Assembly (NCBI GenBank): GCA_031289315.1
Contig: JAITPR010000055.1
Coordinates: 1-61,770, forward strand
Direction of reading: 5' to 3'
Origin: Clostridiaceae bacterium
Lineage (GTDB): Bacteria > Bacillota > Clostridia > Christensenellales > CAG-917
Length of the DNA: 61,770 nucleotides
Shown here: piece by piece, positions 25,349-34,309 of the stretch
How the letters are laid out: every line of letters starts with the position of its first letter
Numbering within the stretch: position 1 is the stretch's first letter
Made by a program: the position numbers and the translations under genes
Notes under the pieces: generated by a model
What the model was told of the DNA's origin: nothing
Databases searched by the model: none
The model's input: the letters and a program-made list of their open reading frames with translations, nothing else

Positions 25349-25743
25349 TTTTTATTTATGATAACATGTTTTTCGTCAAAATGCAACACACGATGACACC
25401 CATAAATTTAAAAATTTACGGACTTAATTTGCAATACTAACCCGCGTCCAACTCAACCGGCTCAAAGCGGAAAAGTGCGTCAAATGCTATCATTTAAATT
25501 ATAACACTAAACCGTGCCTAACTCAACCTTTCTTCTTTGCGTAATTTATTATAGCATTCTTTATTTGCGCAACCTTATCTTAAATCAAGCAAACCGTTTG
25601 TATCTTACGCACGCTATTTTGCAAAAGAAAACAAATTACGCGCATATTGCATGATTTAATAATGCAAACACACTCAAAACGCATAAACCCCTCACAGAAA
25701 CGCATAAAAAACCTCTATTATTCGGTTAAAACCTTAAAAAATG

Positions 25744-25772
25744 TTGCAATTAATTTTTATGTGGTGTAGAAT
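25744..25772 (+). promoter_or_regulatory. Candidate ABC transporter promoter
   Basis: TTGCAA (25744-25749), a 17-bp spacer and TAGAAT (25767-25772). A 7-bp inverted repeat (AGTATAT/ATATACT) begins 28 bp downstream and could be an operator or an early hairpin. Confidence 0.55.
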
Positions 25773-25910
25773 AAGTATGCTTCTGTCGCCTGCGTAGTGT
25801 AGTATATTTCTATAAGATATACTATAACGCGCTCGCGTCGCACACAGCACCTTTTTCATTTTAGATTTCGGTCGCTACGGGGCTATAGACTCCGCCGCCG
25901 AAAAACGGGC

Positions 25911-25990
25911 GATGTCCGTCAAGCCATACGCTTGTACGCCGTCTTTATTTAAAGATGTCCGTCAAGCCATACGCTTGCATGCCGTCTTTG
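25911..25990 (+). repeat. 43-bp direct duplication in the leader
   Basis: gatgtccgtcaagccatacg begins at 25911 and again at 25954; the units continue with cttgYaYgccgtcttt and differ by few bases. Confidence 0.85.
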
Positions 25991-26116
25991 TCGAACTAAA
26001 GACACGCCCCGAAAAATGCGGATTGCCGTACTTAAGCTTTTTTTGCTTATCGGCTTCACGCAAAACTCCGCGTCGGCGCACTTGCGGGCGCACGCGGTTC
26101 TACCGGAGATAGAAAT

Positions 26117-28966
26117 ATGCTTAAGCTTAAGGATATAAAAAAAGACTATATAATCGGCAACATGAATACGGCGCGCGGTCGCTCCAAAGCCACGGTTACA
26201 AGAGCCGTAAACGGTATTAACGTGGAGTTCCGAGACAGTGAATTCGTGGCAATTCTAGGACCGTCCGGATGCGGCAAAACCACTCTTTTGAACATCATAG
26301 GCGGTTTAGACCAGTACACCTCCGGCGACCTGATAATATCCGGAAAAAGCACTAAAAATTTTAAGGACTCCGATTGGGACGCCTACAGAAACAAGTCCGT
26401 CGGTTTTGTTTTCCAAAATTACAATCTTATAATGCACCAGAGCGTGGCGTCCAACGTTGAGCTTGCTTTGGAGATGTCCGGCTTACCGCGTTCGGAAACC
26501 AAAAAACGCGCGGCGGACATGCTTGCCGAGGTAGGGCTTTCCGATCACAGCTCCAAAAAACCCAATCAGCTTTCCGGCGGACAGATGCAAAGGGTTGCCA
26601 TAGCGCGCGCCATAGTAAACGACCCCGACATAATACTTGCCGACGAGCCAACCGGCGCGCTTGACTCCGACACGAGCTTACAGGTCATGGACATATTGAA
26701 AAAACTGTCCGAAAAAAAACTGGTCATAATGGTTACGCACAACCCCGAAATTGCCGCGACCTACGCCACGAGAATAATAACCCTCGTAGACGGACAGGTC
26801 ACAAGCGATTCGGCGCCCTACAAAACCGACAAAGACGGGATAACGGAGCATAAGGACAAGGATCTTTTCGCGTGGTACGCGCATACCGAAGAAGAAGCCG
26901 TATTACCCGACGACAAAGAAAACCAATCGGTTGTCGCTGATGAAAGCCCTTCCGAAGCGCAAGCGAATGCGGATGTAATTTCTCTTGACGCGCAAGCGGA
27001 CACGGAGGTATCGGCGGCTACGGACGCCGGTGCCGAAGGCGCAGTTGCCGGACACTCCCTCTTCAAAAAAAGACCTCCTCTTTGCGAGAGGTTGAAGCGC
27101 GACCGCGAAAAGCGCGTCAAAATAGAAAAATCCTCACTGTCCTACAATAACGCGTTGAAGCTTTCGTGGAACAACCTTTTCACCAAGCGCGGACGCACCG
27201 TATTGACGTCTATCGCGGGCAGTATCGGAATAATAGGCATAGCGTTGGTGCTTGCTCTTTCCTCCGGCTTCAGCAACTATATAAATCAAGTAGAGGAAGA
27301 CTCCCTTTCTAAATATCCGTTGGAGATAAGCCGAAACAGCGTCGACGTTTCCGAAGCCCTTAAAATGCTTTCGCAAAACAATGACAGCGGACGTGTCAAG
27401 TACCCCGACACCAACAACATCTTCGTGGGTAAATCGTTGGGCAATTTAATCGGCAGTATCAATACGATTATAAGCGACAACGATTTAAAGTCGTTCAAGA
27501 TTTATCTCGACAATAATTTCAAGGACTCTTCGGACGGCTACGTAAAATACGACTACGGTTCGGAAAAATTCATATATTCGAATTATTCGTCTACAACCGG
27601 TTCGTATAACCTTGTCGAGCCGTTCACGGATGCAATGCAAGAGGTTGTAAAAAAGCTTGACATTCCCGGGATTGACATAAATTCATTAATGGGTTCGGGG
27701 ACGGTATTCGGCGATATGTTGCCGGGCTTTACCATGAACATGAACGCGTGGGACGAGCTTATCGACAATCAAAAGCTTTTGGAGCAACAATATAAGATTT
27801 TGGGCGGTCGCTGGCCGGATCAAGACGCCAAAGACGAGCTTGTTCTTGTCGTCGACGAATATAACCAAATTTCCGACATGACGCTCTTCATGTTGGGTCT
27901 TAAAAGCCCCGACGATATTGCCGACGCGCTCTTAGGAAAATCTGAGTTCCTCAGCGCGGGTTACACCGTGGAACAACTCATAGGCATCGAATACAAGCTG
28001 TTACGTCGCTGCGACCTCTTCGCACCCGACCCCGATAACGCCGGCAAGTGGCTAGATTTAGTAGGCGACGCCGCGCACACCGACGGCTTAGCGGACAAGC
28101 TTGACGCCGGACTCACGTTAAAAATCACCGGTGTTGTGCGCTTGCGCGAGGGCGCTACCTCCGGCGCTATAAACGGCTCCGCGGCATACACAAAGGCACT
28201 TGCGGAATGGTTGGTTACCTCCCCCGAAGAAAGCGACGTAATAAAGGCTCAACGCGACGCCTACGCCTCTTCAAAGGAAGCGATTATAGGCACCAGGGAG
28301 GCGGCGGATAAACCGCTTATCTACAGACCCATCTATACGACTATAGAGTTAAATGCGGAACTAAAGCAATTAGGCTTCAACGTCGAAGGTTTGGAAAGTC
28401 CCGAAAAAATATCCCTATATGCCAACTCTCTTGAAAGCAAGCAGAATATCATCTCCATGATTGAGCACTACAACGAAATAGTCGGCTCAAAGTCCTCCAA
28501 ATATATCCGATACACGGATACCTTAGGGTTGCTCATGGGGGCAATTGAGTTAATTTTAACCTCAATCACCTATATACTTATAGGCTTCTCTGCAATATCG
28601 CTGATAGTGTCGTCCATAATGATTGCCATTATAACCTACACTTCCGTGTTGGAGCGCACAAAGGAAATAGGTATTTTGAGAAGCTTAGGAGCGCGCAAAA
28701 AAGACATCGCACGCGTGTTCAACAGTGAAACGTCGCTAATAGGCGTATTCTCCGGTATAATCGGCATAGTTTTTGTCGGCATACTGCAAGTGCCTATAAG
28801 TATCCTTTTGGAAAAGATGTTGGGCATACCCGACCTCATGACGGTGCTGTGGTGGCACGGAATTTTAATGGTTGCGCTTTCCGTAGTACTTTCTCTAATC
28901 GCGGGCGTGATACCCAGTCAGGTTGCGGCAAACAAGAACCCCGTTTCCGCGCTCAAAGCGGAATAA
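26117..28966 (+). CDS. Fused ABC ATPase / FtsX-type permease
   Basis: A 949-residue one-chain half-transporter. The MacB/LolD-type ATPase comes first: Walker [10 protein letters not shown] near residue 48, Q-loop QNYNL, signature LSGGQMQR near 152, Walker B with DEPTGALD near 175, and the switch His in VTHNPE. An acidic, variable linker (about residues 230-330) follows. Then come one helix near 363-387 ([17 protein letters not shown]), a large external domain and three C-terminal helices with the FtsX/MacB domain ([32 protein letters not shown]). Members of this type act in extruding or sensing peptides and antibiotics, or in cell-wall processes, rather than import. No two-component genes adjoin. 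GGAG precedes the ATG. Confidence 0.88.
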   Translation: MLKLKDIKKDYIIGNMNTARGRSKATVTRAVNGINVEFRDSEFVAILGPSGCGKTTLLNIIGGLDQYTSGDLIISGKSTKNFKDSDWDAYRNKSVGFVFQNYNLIMHQSVASNVELALEMSGLPRSETKKRAADMLAEVGLSDHSSKKPNQLSGGQMQRVAIARAIVNDPDIILADEPTGALDSDTSLQVMDILKKLSEKKLVIMVTHNPEIAATYATRIITLVDGQVTSDSAPYKTDKDGITEHKDKDLFAWYAHTEEEAVLPDDKENQSVVADESPSEAQANADVISLDAQADTEVSAATDAGAEGAVAGHSLFKKRPPLCERLKRDREKRVKIEKSSLSYNNALKLSWNNLFTKRGRTVLTSIAGSIGIIGIALVLALSSGFSNYINQVEEDSLSKYPLEISRNSVDVSEALKMLSQNNDSGRVKYPDTNNIFVGKSLGNLIGSINTIISDNDLKSFKIYLDNNFKDSSDGYVKYDYGSEKFIYSNYSSTTGSYNLVEPFTDAMQEVVKKLDIPGIDINSLMGSGTVFGDMLPGFTMNMNAWDELIDNQKLLEQQYKILGGRWPDQDAKDELVLVVDEYNQISDMTLFMLGLKSPDDIADALLGKSEFLSAGYTVEQLIGIEYKLLRRCDLFAPDPDNAGKWLDLVGDAAHTDGLADKLDAGLTLKITGVVRLREGATSGAINGSAAYTKALAEWLVTSPEESDVIKAQRDAYASSKEAIIGTREAADKPLIYRPIYTTIELNAELKQLGFNVEGLESPEKISLYANSLESKQNIISMIEHYNEIVGSKSSKYIRYTDTLGLLMGAIELILTSITYILIGFSAISLIVSSIMIAIITYTSVLERTKEIGILRSLGARKKDIARVFNSETSLIGVFSGIIGIVFVGILQVPISILLEKMLGIPDLMTVLWWHGILMVALSVVLSLIAGVIPSQVAANKNPVSALKAE

Positions 28967-29041
28967 CGGCTGTTATCTGCCGCGTTCAACGTTATAAACC
29001 CGCGGTGCTAAAAACCACCGTAAAATAAGAGAGGATAACAT

Positions 29042-30229
29042 ATGATCGACTACAACAAAATAATAGGCGACCGCGCCGCCCAAATACCCCCGTCCGGTAT
29101 CAGAAAGTTTTTTGACATTGCTGCAGAGATGAAGGATTGTATTTCACTGGGCGTCGGCGAACCGGACTTCGTAACCCCCGCTACCTTCCGTGAAGCGGCA
29201 ATTAAAAGCATTAATGACGGCAAAACGCAATATACCTCTAACAGCGGCTTGTTGGAGCTTCGTCGAGCGATAGCCAAATACCTAAAATATACCGTAAACG
29301 CCGACTATAATCCGGACAACGAAATTTTGGTTACCGTCGGCGCAAGCGAGGGCATCGACCTTGCGTTACGCGCGCTCATAAACCCCGGTGACGAGGTCAT
29401 AGTGCCGTGTCCCTCCTACGTTTCCTACGCGCCCATAGTGACGCTCTGTAGCGGCGTACCGGTAATCGTCAACACCGTGGCGGAGAACAAGTTCAAGCTC
29501 ACCGCAGACGAGCTTAAAGCCGCCGTAACAAAGAAGACAAAGGCGCTCATACTCCCTTACCCCAACAACCCGACCGGCGGCGTCATGGAAAAGGAATATC
29601 TTGAGGCAATCGCGCCGATAATCGAAAAAAATAACCTCATCGTCATATCCGACGAGATTTACAGCGAGCTTGCCTACGGCGGCGAACGCCACGTATCTAT
29701 AACCGAACTGCCCGGCATGAAAGAGCGCACAATCCTTTTAAACGGCTTTTCTAAGGGCTTTGCCATGACCGGTTGGCGGATAGGTTATCTTGCCGCTCCC
29801 GCGCCCCTTGCCGCCGCTATGCGCAAGATACACCAGTACGCAATCATGTGCGCGCCCACGGCGGGACAGTACGCCGCCCTTGCCGGGTTGGAAGAAAGCT
29901 TTAAGACCGACTTCGCGGAGGTTAAAAAAATGCGCGCCGAATACGACAAGCGCCGCGTCTACCTTGTGGATCGCCTAAATAAAATAGGGCTTACCTGCTT
30001 TGAACCGCGCGGTGCGTTCTATGCTTTCCCCTCCGTAGCCGTGACCGGACTTACCGGTGACGAATTCGCCGAAAAACTGCTATACTCTCAAAAGGTAGCG
30101 GTTGTCCCCGGCTCCGCATTCGGACCCAGCGGCAAAAATTTTATCCGCATTTCCTACGCCTACTCCGTGGAAAAAATTAAAATCGCGCTTGATAAAATTG
30201 AAGCCTTTATTAAGGATTTTAAAAAGTAA
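29042..30229 (+). CDS. Class I/II PLP aminotransferase (AspC-like)
   Basis: A 395-residue fold-type I aminotransferase. GVGEPDFVTP near residue 37 and TSNSGLLELRRAIAKY match the N-terminal substrate region. YPNNPTGG holds the PLP-contacting Asn, SDEIYSELAY the Asp, NGFSKGFAMTGWRIGY the Schiff-base Lys near residue 237, and NFIRISYAYS the carboxylate-binding Arg. The profile fits the clostridial aspartate or aromatic aminotransferase (PatA-like) group; the amino acid cannot be fixed from sequence. AGAGAGG precedes the ATG. The gene lies 75 bp after the ABC transporter and ends at a terminator at 30373. Confidence 0.88.
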   Translation: MIDYNKIIGDRAAQIPPSGIRKFFDIAAEMKDCISLGVGEPDFVTPATFREAAIKSINDGKTQYTSNSGLLELRRAIAKYLKYTVNADYNPDNEILVTVGASEGIDLALRALINPGDEVIVPCPSYVSYAPIVTLCSGVPVIVNTVAENKFKLTADELKAAVTKKTKALILPYPNNPTGGVMEKEYLEAIAPIIEKNNLIVISDEIYSELAYGGERHVSITELPGMKERTILLNGFSKGFAMTGWRIGYLAAPAPLAAAMRKIHQYAIMCAPTAGQYAALAGLEESFKTDFAEVKKMRAEYDKRRVYLVDRLNKIGLTCFEPRGAFYAFPSVAVTGLTGDEFAEKLLYSQKVAVVPGSAFGPSGKNFIRISYAYSVEKIKIALDKIEAFIKDFKK

Positions 30230-30372
30230 TTTTCACCGTATGCCGCGCGACCTTTATCACGCGGCGGCGACATTGAGCCTCGTCCGTCGAGCCGGGAATG
30301 TTTCCCGCAAGCGCTCCCACGTATCCTGCGCGGCGGCGACATTTAACTCTTTTAAGTCGAGTCGATAAAATC

Positions 30373-30403
30373 AAAAAGCGCAAGCAAATGCTTGCGCTTT
30401 TTT
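30373..30403. terminator. Bidirectional terminator
   Basis: AAAAAGCGCAAGCA and TGCTTGCGCTTTTT form a 12-14 bp stem between convergent genes. The preceding 30235-30370 holds two diverged gcggcggcgacatt blocks and no gene. Confidence 0.92.
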
Positions 30404-30412
30404 AGTATTTCA

Positions 30413-30545
30413 ATTTTCCGATTCCCCGTTCTACCGTTCTACCGTTCTATCGGTCTTACCGGTTTTCCGGTCTACCGGTCTTCCGTTCTATCGGTCTTCC
30501 ATTTTTCCGGTCTACCGTTTTGCCGGTCTATCGGGTTTTCGTTTT
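30413..30545. repeat. Short tandem repeat tract (ccgttcta/ccggtcta)
   Basis: About 130 bp built of 8- to 10-bp variants of ccgttctaccggtcttccgg. It starts right after the terminator and ends 8 bp before the stop of the MBG-like surface protein. It is outside any coding frame I accept. Confidence 0.85.
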
Positions 30546-30553
30546 TTCTTTAC

Positions 30554-32608
30554 TCACCTGCGGTTTTTCTTCGCCGGTCTGTTGGAGCGTCTGCGGCGTT
30601 TATTGATTTGATAAACCAACATGACCATTAGTGCCGCCCCTAGCAAGCCTCCCAACACGATAGCGGCGATTTCTCCTCCGCTAAGAAGCGGGTCGCTATC
30701 ACCCACGTATGCGCCTTCACCTCCGTCTATTGCGGCGCCGTCGTCACCGGGGTCTGCCGGCTGTACGGGATTTACCTCCGCCGCCGGGATTATGGAAATC
30801 TTAAATTCAGGAATGGTGAGGTCGTAGTTTTTAGCCACCTTTTCGCGCTGACTTTGGGTCATATTGGAGCGTAAAGACCCGGACACCGTGTATTCGCCCA
30901 CTTCATTAAATTCGGCTACGACACCGTTAAGCTTAAATTCCGCGGTTAAAAGCATCACATTGTTGGGAAACTCCACGACGTAGGGTACAAAGACGCTTAT
31001 CTTAGCGGATTGGTCTTGTCCGGTATATCTAAAGCTTTTCTGTTCGGAGATAGTAGCCCGCACGGATTTTTTCGCCATAGTTACTCTATAGTACACCTGT
31101 TCGGTAAGCGCATAATTTACGTAGTCCGGATATTCGGCGTCTTCCTCGTTGAAATACGCCACGGCGACATAATTTCCCGCGTCCGTAAAATTTATTGATT
31201 TATCGGTTTCGAGCAATGAGGTGTCGTAAGCGCTACCTACCGTACTGTCAAAATACTCCTCGTCGTAGTACAATATCTTCATAGTTATCGGCTTTCCGCC
31301 GGGCTTAGCGTTTACCACTATGCCGCTGATGTCAAGCTGTGCGCTTCCGGTATAGATAAACCCTTTGTTGCCGGACCAATCCACTCTAGCGCTCACATGC
31401 CGCATTATTTCGATACTTTCCACGTTTTCCGCATCCGGTGCAATCACGTAATTGTTTGCATTATAAACGCTTGACTTGCTATCGAGCGACGCGACGACTC
31501 TGTATTCGCCGGCATTCTTAAAATCAACCGGCTTATCCGCATCCTCTCCCTCCGCGCCGTTTACGTAGAAGGTAACGGCGGCGATTAGATTTGTTTCCGT
31601 CGTCGTTGCACCAGCGTCCTTAAACTTCACTACGACCAAAGCTCTCCGGTCCATACCATTATATTCATAAGTGGCGTTAGACCAAGAGAAAGCCGTCACA
31701 ATAAACGGTTTGATTTCAAATTCAAATTCCAGCACGGTTTGGTCGATGTCGTAGTTGTCCAACGTAAACGCGTTTACATCCCACCCGTTATTACTCAAAG
31801 CCGACTTAATCCGTTCGGTATTTTCGTCGGAGTTTAAATCAAGCCGCGCAACATATAGCCCCGCGTCCTTCGGGTTAATAACCGGCGTCCATTCGGTACC
31901 GCCGCCCTCAATTGCGGTTTGCACAGATATTTCCGGCTTCAACGCTATAGCGGTACCGGTTTCCGCAAGCACTACCTTAACTACAACGTCATGCGGCAGG
32001 AGCTTATAAAAGACTTCGGTTTCCGTATCCTCGTCAAGCGTCCAGCTAACATTGCCCGCGTTCAAGGGATATGCGGCTATGCTAAAAATCAGGTCGTCAA
32101 CAAGCTTTGTCGCGCCGTCGCCGTCGTAGCCCGTAGCACCGCCGACGGTTGCTTCCGCCGTAAAGCTCAACTTTATTTCGGTGTTTATTACTCTCAGTCT
32201 ATCGCTATTGGAATAAATTTTGCCCTCAAAAAACCGCAAATAAGAGGGGAGCGCCTCCGGTGTGGTGAGTTCTATTTCCGCGCCGTCTACAACGCCGTTG
32301 TCTTCGGGAACTATTATTTCATTTAAATCCCACACCGCTTCGTTTCCGCCGAACGCGTCGCCGTAATGCCGTACCTCCGGCGTGCCCACCGTCCAAAATA
32401 TTTCAGGTGAAGCACCCGAATAGACGGGTTTGTCGAAGACCGGTTTGTCGATGTCGGAGGTTACCGCATAATCTAAACCGTTTTCGGATGCGGAGGCAAT
32501 TTTTCCGCCTTCCGCAAGCACGGCAAATATCAGCACAAGTGCCGCCGCTATAACCGCCGCGACAATCAACCGCGGCTTAATCGCTTTCATCATTTTGTTT
32601 ATTCTCAT
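30554..32608 (-). CDS. Surface protein with MBG-like repeats
   Basis: The 684-residue protein has a basic N-terminus and a signal/anchor helix (about residues 13-35), a long beta-rich ectodomain, a Pro/Asp/Gly linker, a C-terminal helix (AAIVLGGLLGAALMVMLVYQI) and an Arg/Lys-rich tail. Repeated motifs of the MBG type recur: YEYNGMDRRALVVV, FIYTGSAQLDISG and FRYTGQDQSAKISV, each followed some 50 residues later by FKNAGEYRV, FTDAGNYVA and FNEVGEYTV. Such Ig-like units build stalks of clostridial surface proteins. No sortase LPxTG is seen; the helix plus basic tail suggests plain membrane anchoring. Function is unknown. GAGGA precedes the ATG. Confidence 0.75.
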   Translation of the reverse strand: MRINKMMKAIKPRLIVAAVIAAALVLIFAVLAEGGKIASASENGLDYAVTSDIDKPVFDKPVYSGASPEIFWTVGTPEVRHYGDAFGGNEAVWDLNEIIVPEDNGVVDGAEIELTTPEALPSYLRFFEGKIYSNSDRLRVINTEIKLSFTAEATVGGATGYDGDGATKLVDDLIFSIAAYPLNAGNVSWTLDEDTETEVFYKLLPHDVVVKVVLAETGTAIALKPEISVQTAIEGGGTEWTPVINPKDAGLYVARLDLNSDENTERIKSALSNNGWDVNAFTLDNYDIDQTVLEFEFEIKPFIVTAFSWSNATYEYNGMDRRALVVVKFKDAGATTTETNLIAAVTFYVNGAEGEDADKPVDFKNAGEYRVVASLDSKSSVYNANNYVIAPDAENVESIEIMRHVSARVDWSGNKGFIYTGSAQLDISGIVVNAKPGGKPITMKILYYDEEYFDSTVGSAYDTSLLETDKSINFTDAGNYVAVAYFNEEDAEYPDYVNYALTEQVYYRVTMAKKSVRATISEQKSFRYTGQDQSAKISVFVPYVVEFPNNVMLLTAEFKLNGVVAEFNEVGEYTVSGSLRSNMTQSQREKVAKNYDLTIPEFKISIIPAAEVNPVQPADPGDDGAAIDGGEGAYVGDSDPLLSGGEIAAIVLGGLLGAALMVMLVYQINKRRRRSNRPAKKNRR

Positions 32609-32675
32609 AGTTTCCTCTTTTTTTGCGCGTAATTCTCATTTGTGAATTCCCCGCACACAATAAAACTTGTTTAAT

Positions 32676-32704
32676 ATTATATATTATTGGGTAAAAAAAC
32701 GCAA
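32676..32704 (-). promoter_or_regulatory. Candidate surface-protein promoter
   Basis: Minus-strand TTGCGT (32699-32704), a 17-bp spacer and TATAAT (32676-32681), about 70 bp upstream of the start codon. Confidence 0.6.
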
Positions 32705-32716
32705 AACATTTGTCGA

Positions 32717-32752
32717 GGTGTGGGCAATTCGCGGTAACAAAATATTTTCGGG
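32717..32752. repeat. Left half of the palindrome family, copy F
   Basis: GGTGTGGGCAATTCGCGGTAACAAAATATTTTC matches the left arm only. The following 32780-32945 holds diverged 18- to 20-bp units around gctttgcgtatccc, so the original right arm may have been replaced by this expansion. Confidence 0.6.
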
Positions 32753-32779
32753 CTATTTTTTAAGGATAAAGAAGCTTTT

Positions 32780-32945
32780 GTTTTACGCGAAAACCCGCTT
32801 GCTTTGCGTATCCCGCCGGCTTTGCGTATCCGGTTAGCTTTCGTATCCCGTCGATAAGGCAGTCACAGATAAGCAATCGCACTACTTTGCGTTCCAATTG
32901 GCTTTAGTACCCCACCGGCTTTGCGCAGTCCGCTTGCTTTACGCG
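32780..32945. repeat. Degenerate gctttgcgtatccc repeats
   Basis: Units such as cgcttgctttgcgtatccc, gccggctttgcgtatcc, gttagctttcgtatccc and caccggctttgcgcagtcc recur with spacing of about 18-20 bp at first, then irregularly. No coding frame is supported. Confidence 0.65.
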
Positions 32946-32985
32946 TAGCGGACAACAACCCGCTCGCGCCCCACGGCTCTCAAAC

Positions 32986-33034
32986 AAAAAACGCGGTCGA
33001 CTACAAGAAAAATTCTTGCGGTAACCGCGTTTTT
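32986..33034 (-). terminator. Terminator after rpsU
   Basis: AAAAACGCGGT and ACCGCGTTTTT form the outer stem, with an inner CAAGAA/TTCTTG helix. It lies about 70 bp beyond the rpsU stop and shares its core with the terminators at 10871 and 12908. Confidence 0.85.
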
Positions 33035-33105
33035 AGGGTCAATGTGTGACAAACATTACGCTTGCATTAAGGCATACATTTCTACCGTGCGGTAAAGCAT
33101 TATGC

Positions 33106-33285
33106 TTAGTTTTTATAAGCGCGTTTGCGCGCCGCTTCGGCTTTCTTCTTTTTCTTCACGCTGGGTTTTTCGTAAGCCTCGCGCTTGCGAAGGTCTCCGA
33201 TAATACCGTCACGGGCGCACTTTCTCTTAAAACGGCGAATTGCGCTTTCCAGCGATTCGTTATCGCCGACTTTGACTGTAGACAT
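33106..33285 (-). CDS. rpsU: Small ribosomal subunit protein bS21
   Basis: A 59-residue protein of the 30S subunit that helps select initiation sites. The translation begins [20 protein letters not shown] and continues [22 protein letters not shown], ending in a Lys/Arg-rich tail ([16 protein letters not shown]), a textbook Bacillota bS21. It is a single-gene unit with a strong TTGACA promoter at 33336-33364, a purine-rich ribosome site (AGGGGGTGG) and a terminator at 32986. In many Bacillota rpsU is joined to yqeY or lies near dnaJ; here the heat-shock cluster is close by. Confidence 0.97.
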   Translation of the reverse strand: MSTVKVGDNESLESAIRRFKRKCARDGIIGDLRKREAYEKPSVKKKKKAEAARKRAYKN

Positions 33286-33335
33286 TATTTTCCACCCCCT
33301 CTCCGCTTCCGGTTAAAGATTCCTAAGTACTATAT

Positions 33336-33364
33336 ATAATACTGCTGTTGCGTTTTTTTGTCAA
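33336..33364 (-). promoter_or_regulatory. rpsU promoter
   Basis: Minus-strand TTGACA (33359-33364), 17 bp, TATTAT (33336-33341), about 50 bp before the start codon. Confidence 0.75.
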
Positions 33365-33409
33365 TTCATTTTACGGCGCCAAATCAAATTTATTTTAATA
33401 ATTTTATTT

Positions 33410-33478
33410 GGTGAGTACAATTCGCAGTGACAAAGGATTTTCTTGCCTAGCAAGTCGCCGCCGCGACTGTCCACACCC
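33410..33478. repeat. Dispersed palindrome, copy G
   Basis: Ends GGTGAGTACAATTCGCAGTGAC and CGACTGTCCACACCC, with TTGCCTAGCAAG inside. It lies in the 33286-33632 gap, which otherwise holds the rpsU promoter and no gene. Confidence 0.75.
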
Positions 33479-33632
33479 ATTTTATTATGGCGCGGTTTAA
33501 ACAAAAAATGAGCCTTGTAGGGCGTACGCCGTTTTGATGCCGATTACCGTTTAAAGGGTAAATATAAGAAAAACAGCTATTATTTCAATAAACAAACCTA
33601 TGTTTTTCCGTACGGCTTTTTAACAATAGGCG

Positions 33633-34151
33633 TCAGCCCGCATACTTATTGACTACTAAATATATGCAAAGACCTATAATCGGCAGGACAATTGCCAATG
33701 CGGTACCTATTACGATAGCTTTACCGATATTCCGGCGCTTTTCCAGTTTTTTATCGTAGAACCCTTCGTTTTTCAGCACGTCGCAAGCCGACCCACTTAT
33801 TTCGTAGGCGTCCTCATCTCTGTCTCTAAATTCCACTTCAACCGCCGTATCCTCCCCGTCCTTAATGTCGAAGTCGCATTCCAAAACAAAATTTTTTATG
33901 CGTCCCTTCTCAATATCCGGAGGGCAAGAACCCGCAGTGCCGATAAGCGTCATAATAAATATTGCCGCGAACCACCATTTTGACGACCATTCGGTATTTA
34001 CCTCTACAAGCAGACGGTGCCTACCGACCTCCAATTCCGTTTCGATTACCAGTTCGCCGTTTAACAATTTTTGTTTTACGGGTTTGCCGTCGACGGAAAA
34101 TCTAAATGCGGAGCGACGCACGGGTTTAAATTTCATTAATAATTTTGACAT
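33633..34151 (-). CDS. Unknown membrane protein with beta-sandwich-like half
   Basis: The 172-residue product begins with a short basic stretch and a beta-rich part containing FRFSVDGKPVKQKLL...ELEVGRHRLLVEV. A hydrophobic segment (KWWFAAIFIMTLIGTAG) follows, then an acidic domain and a C-terminal helix (AIVIGTALAIVLPIIGLCIYLVV). I recognise no named family. The layout DGKP, then a GRHRL-type strand, then a membrane segment is mirrored in the protein at 45567, so the two look like distant paralogues. I chose the ATG at 34149-34151, with GAGGAGGG upstream; a TTG seven codons earlier reads through that ribosome site. Confidence 0.65.
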   Translation of the reverse strand: MSKLLMKFKPVRRSAFRFSVDGKPVKQKLLNGELVIETELEVGRHRLLVEVNTEWSSKWWFAAIFIMTLIGTAGSCPPDIEKGRIKNFVLECDFDIKDGEDTAVEVEFRDRDEDAYEISGSACDVLKNEGFYDKKLEKRRNIGKAIVIGTALAIVLPIIGLCIYLVVNKYAG

Positions 34152-34309
34152 ATACGCCTGTTCCCTCCTCAAAAATTTTGTTTATTCCGCCTCGTTGCCG
34201 CTAAAGCTCTTTAGCCTTATCGCCTTGCCCCGCCGCATAATTTCTGATTAATTGTTGTCATTACGGCTTTTTTAGCTTTAATGCTTTGCGTTCTCCGCAA
34301 AAATTCCGC

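Larger units (their letters stand above)
25349..26116. other. Long intergenic leader without a gene
   Basis: No coding frame with a ribosome site is seen. Contents: two diverged copies of a taacccgYgYccaactcaacc block (about 25438 and 25508), a promoter at 25744-25772, a small palindrome AGTATAT-TTCTATAAG-ATATACT at 25801-25823, and a 43-bp direct duplication at 25911-25990. The stretch between the promoter and the ABC transporter start is about 340 nt. Confidence 0.6.

Noticed and set aside
25911..26112. Short plus-strand gene before the ABC transporter
   Set aside because: It is generated by the 43-bp direct duplication and lacks a ribosome site.
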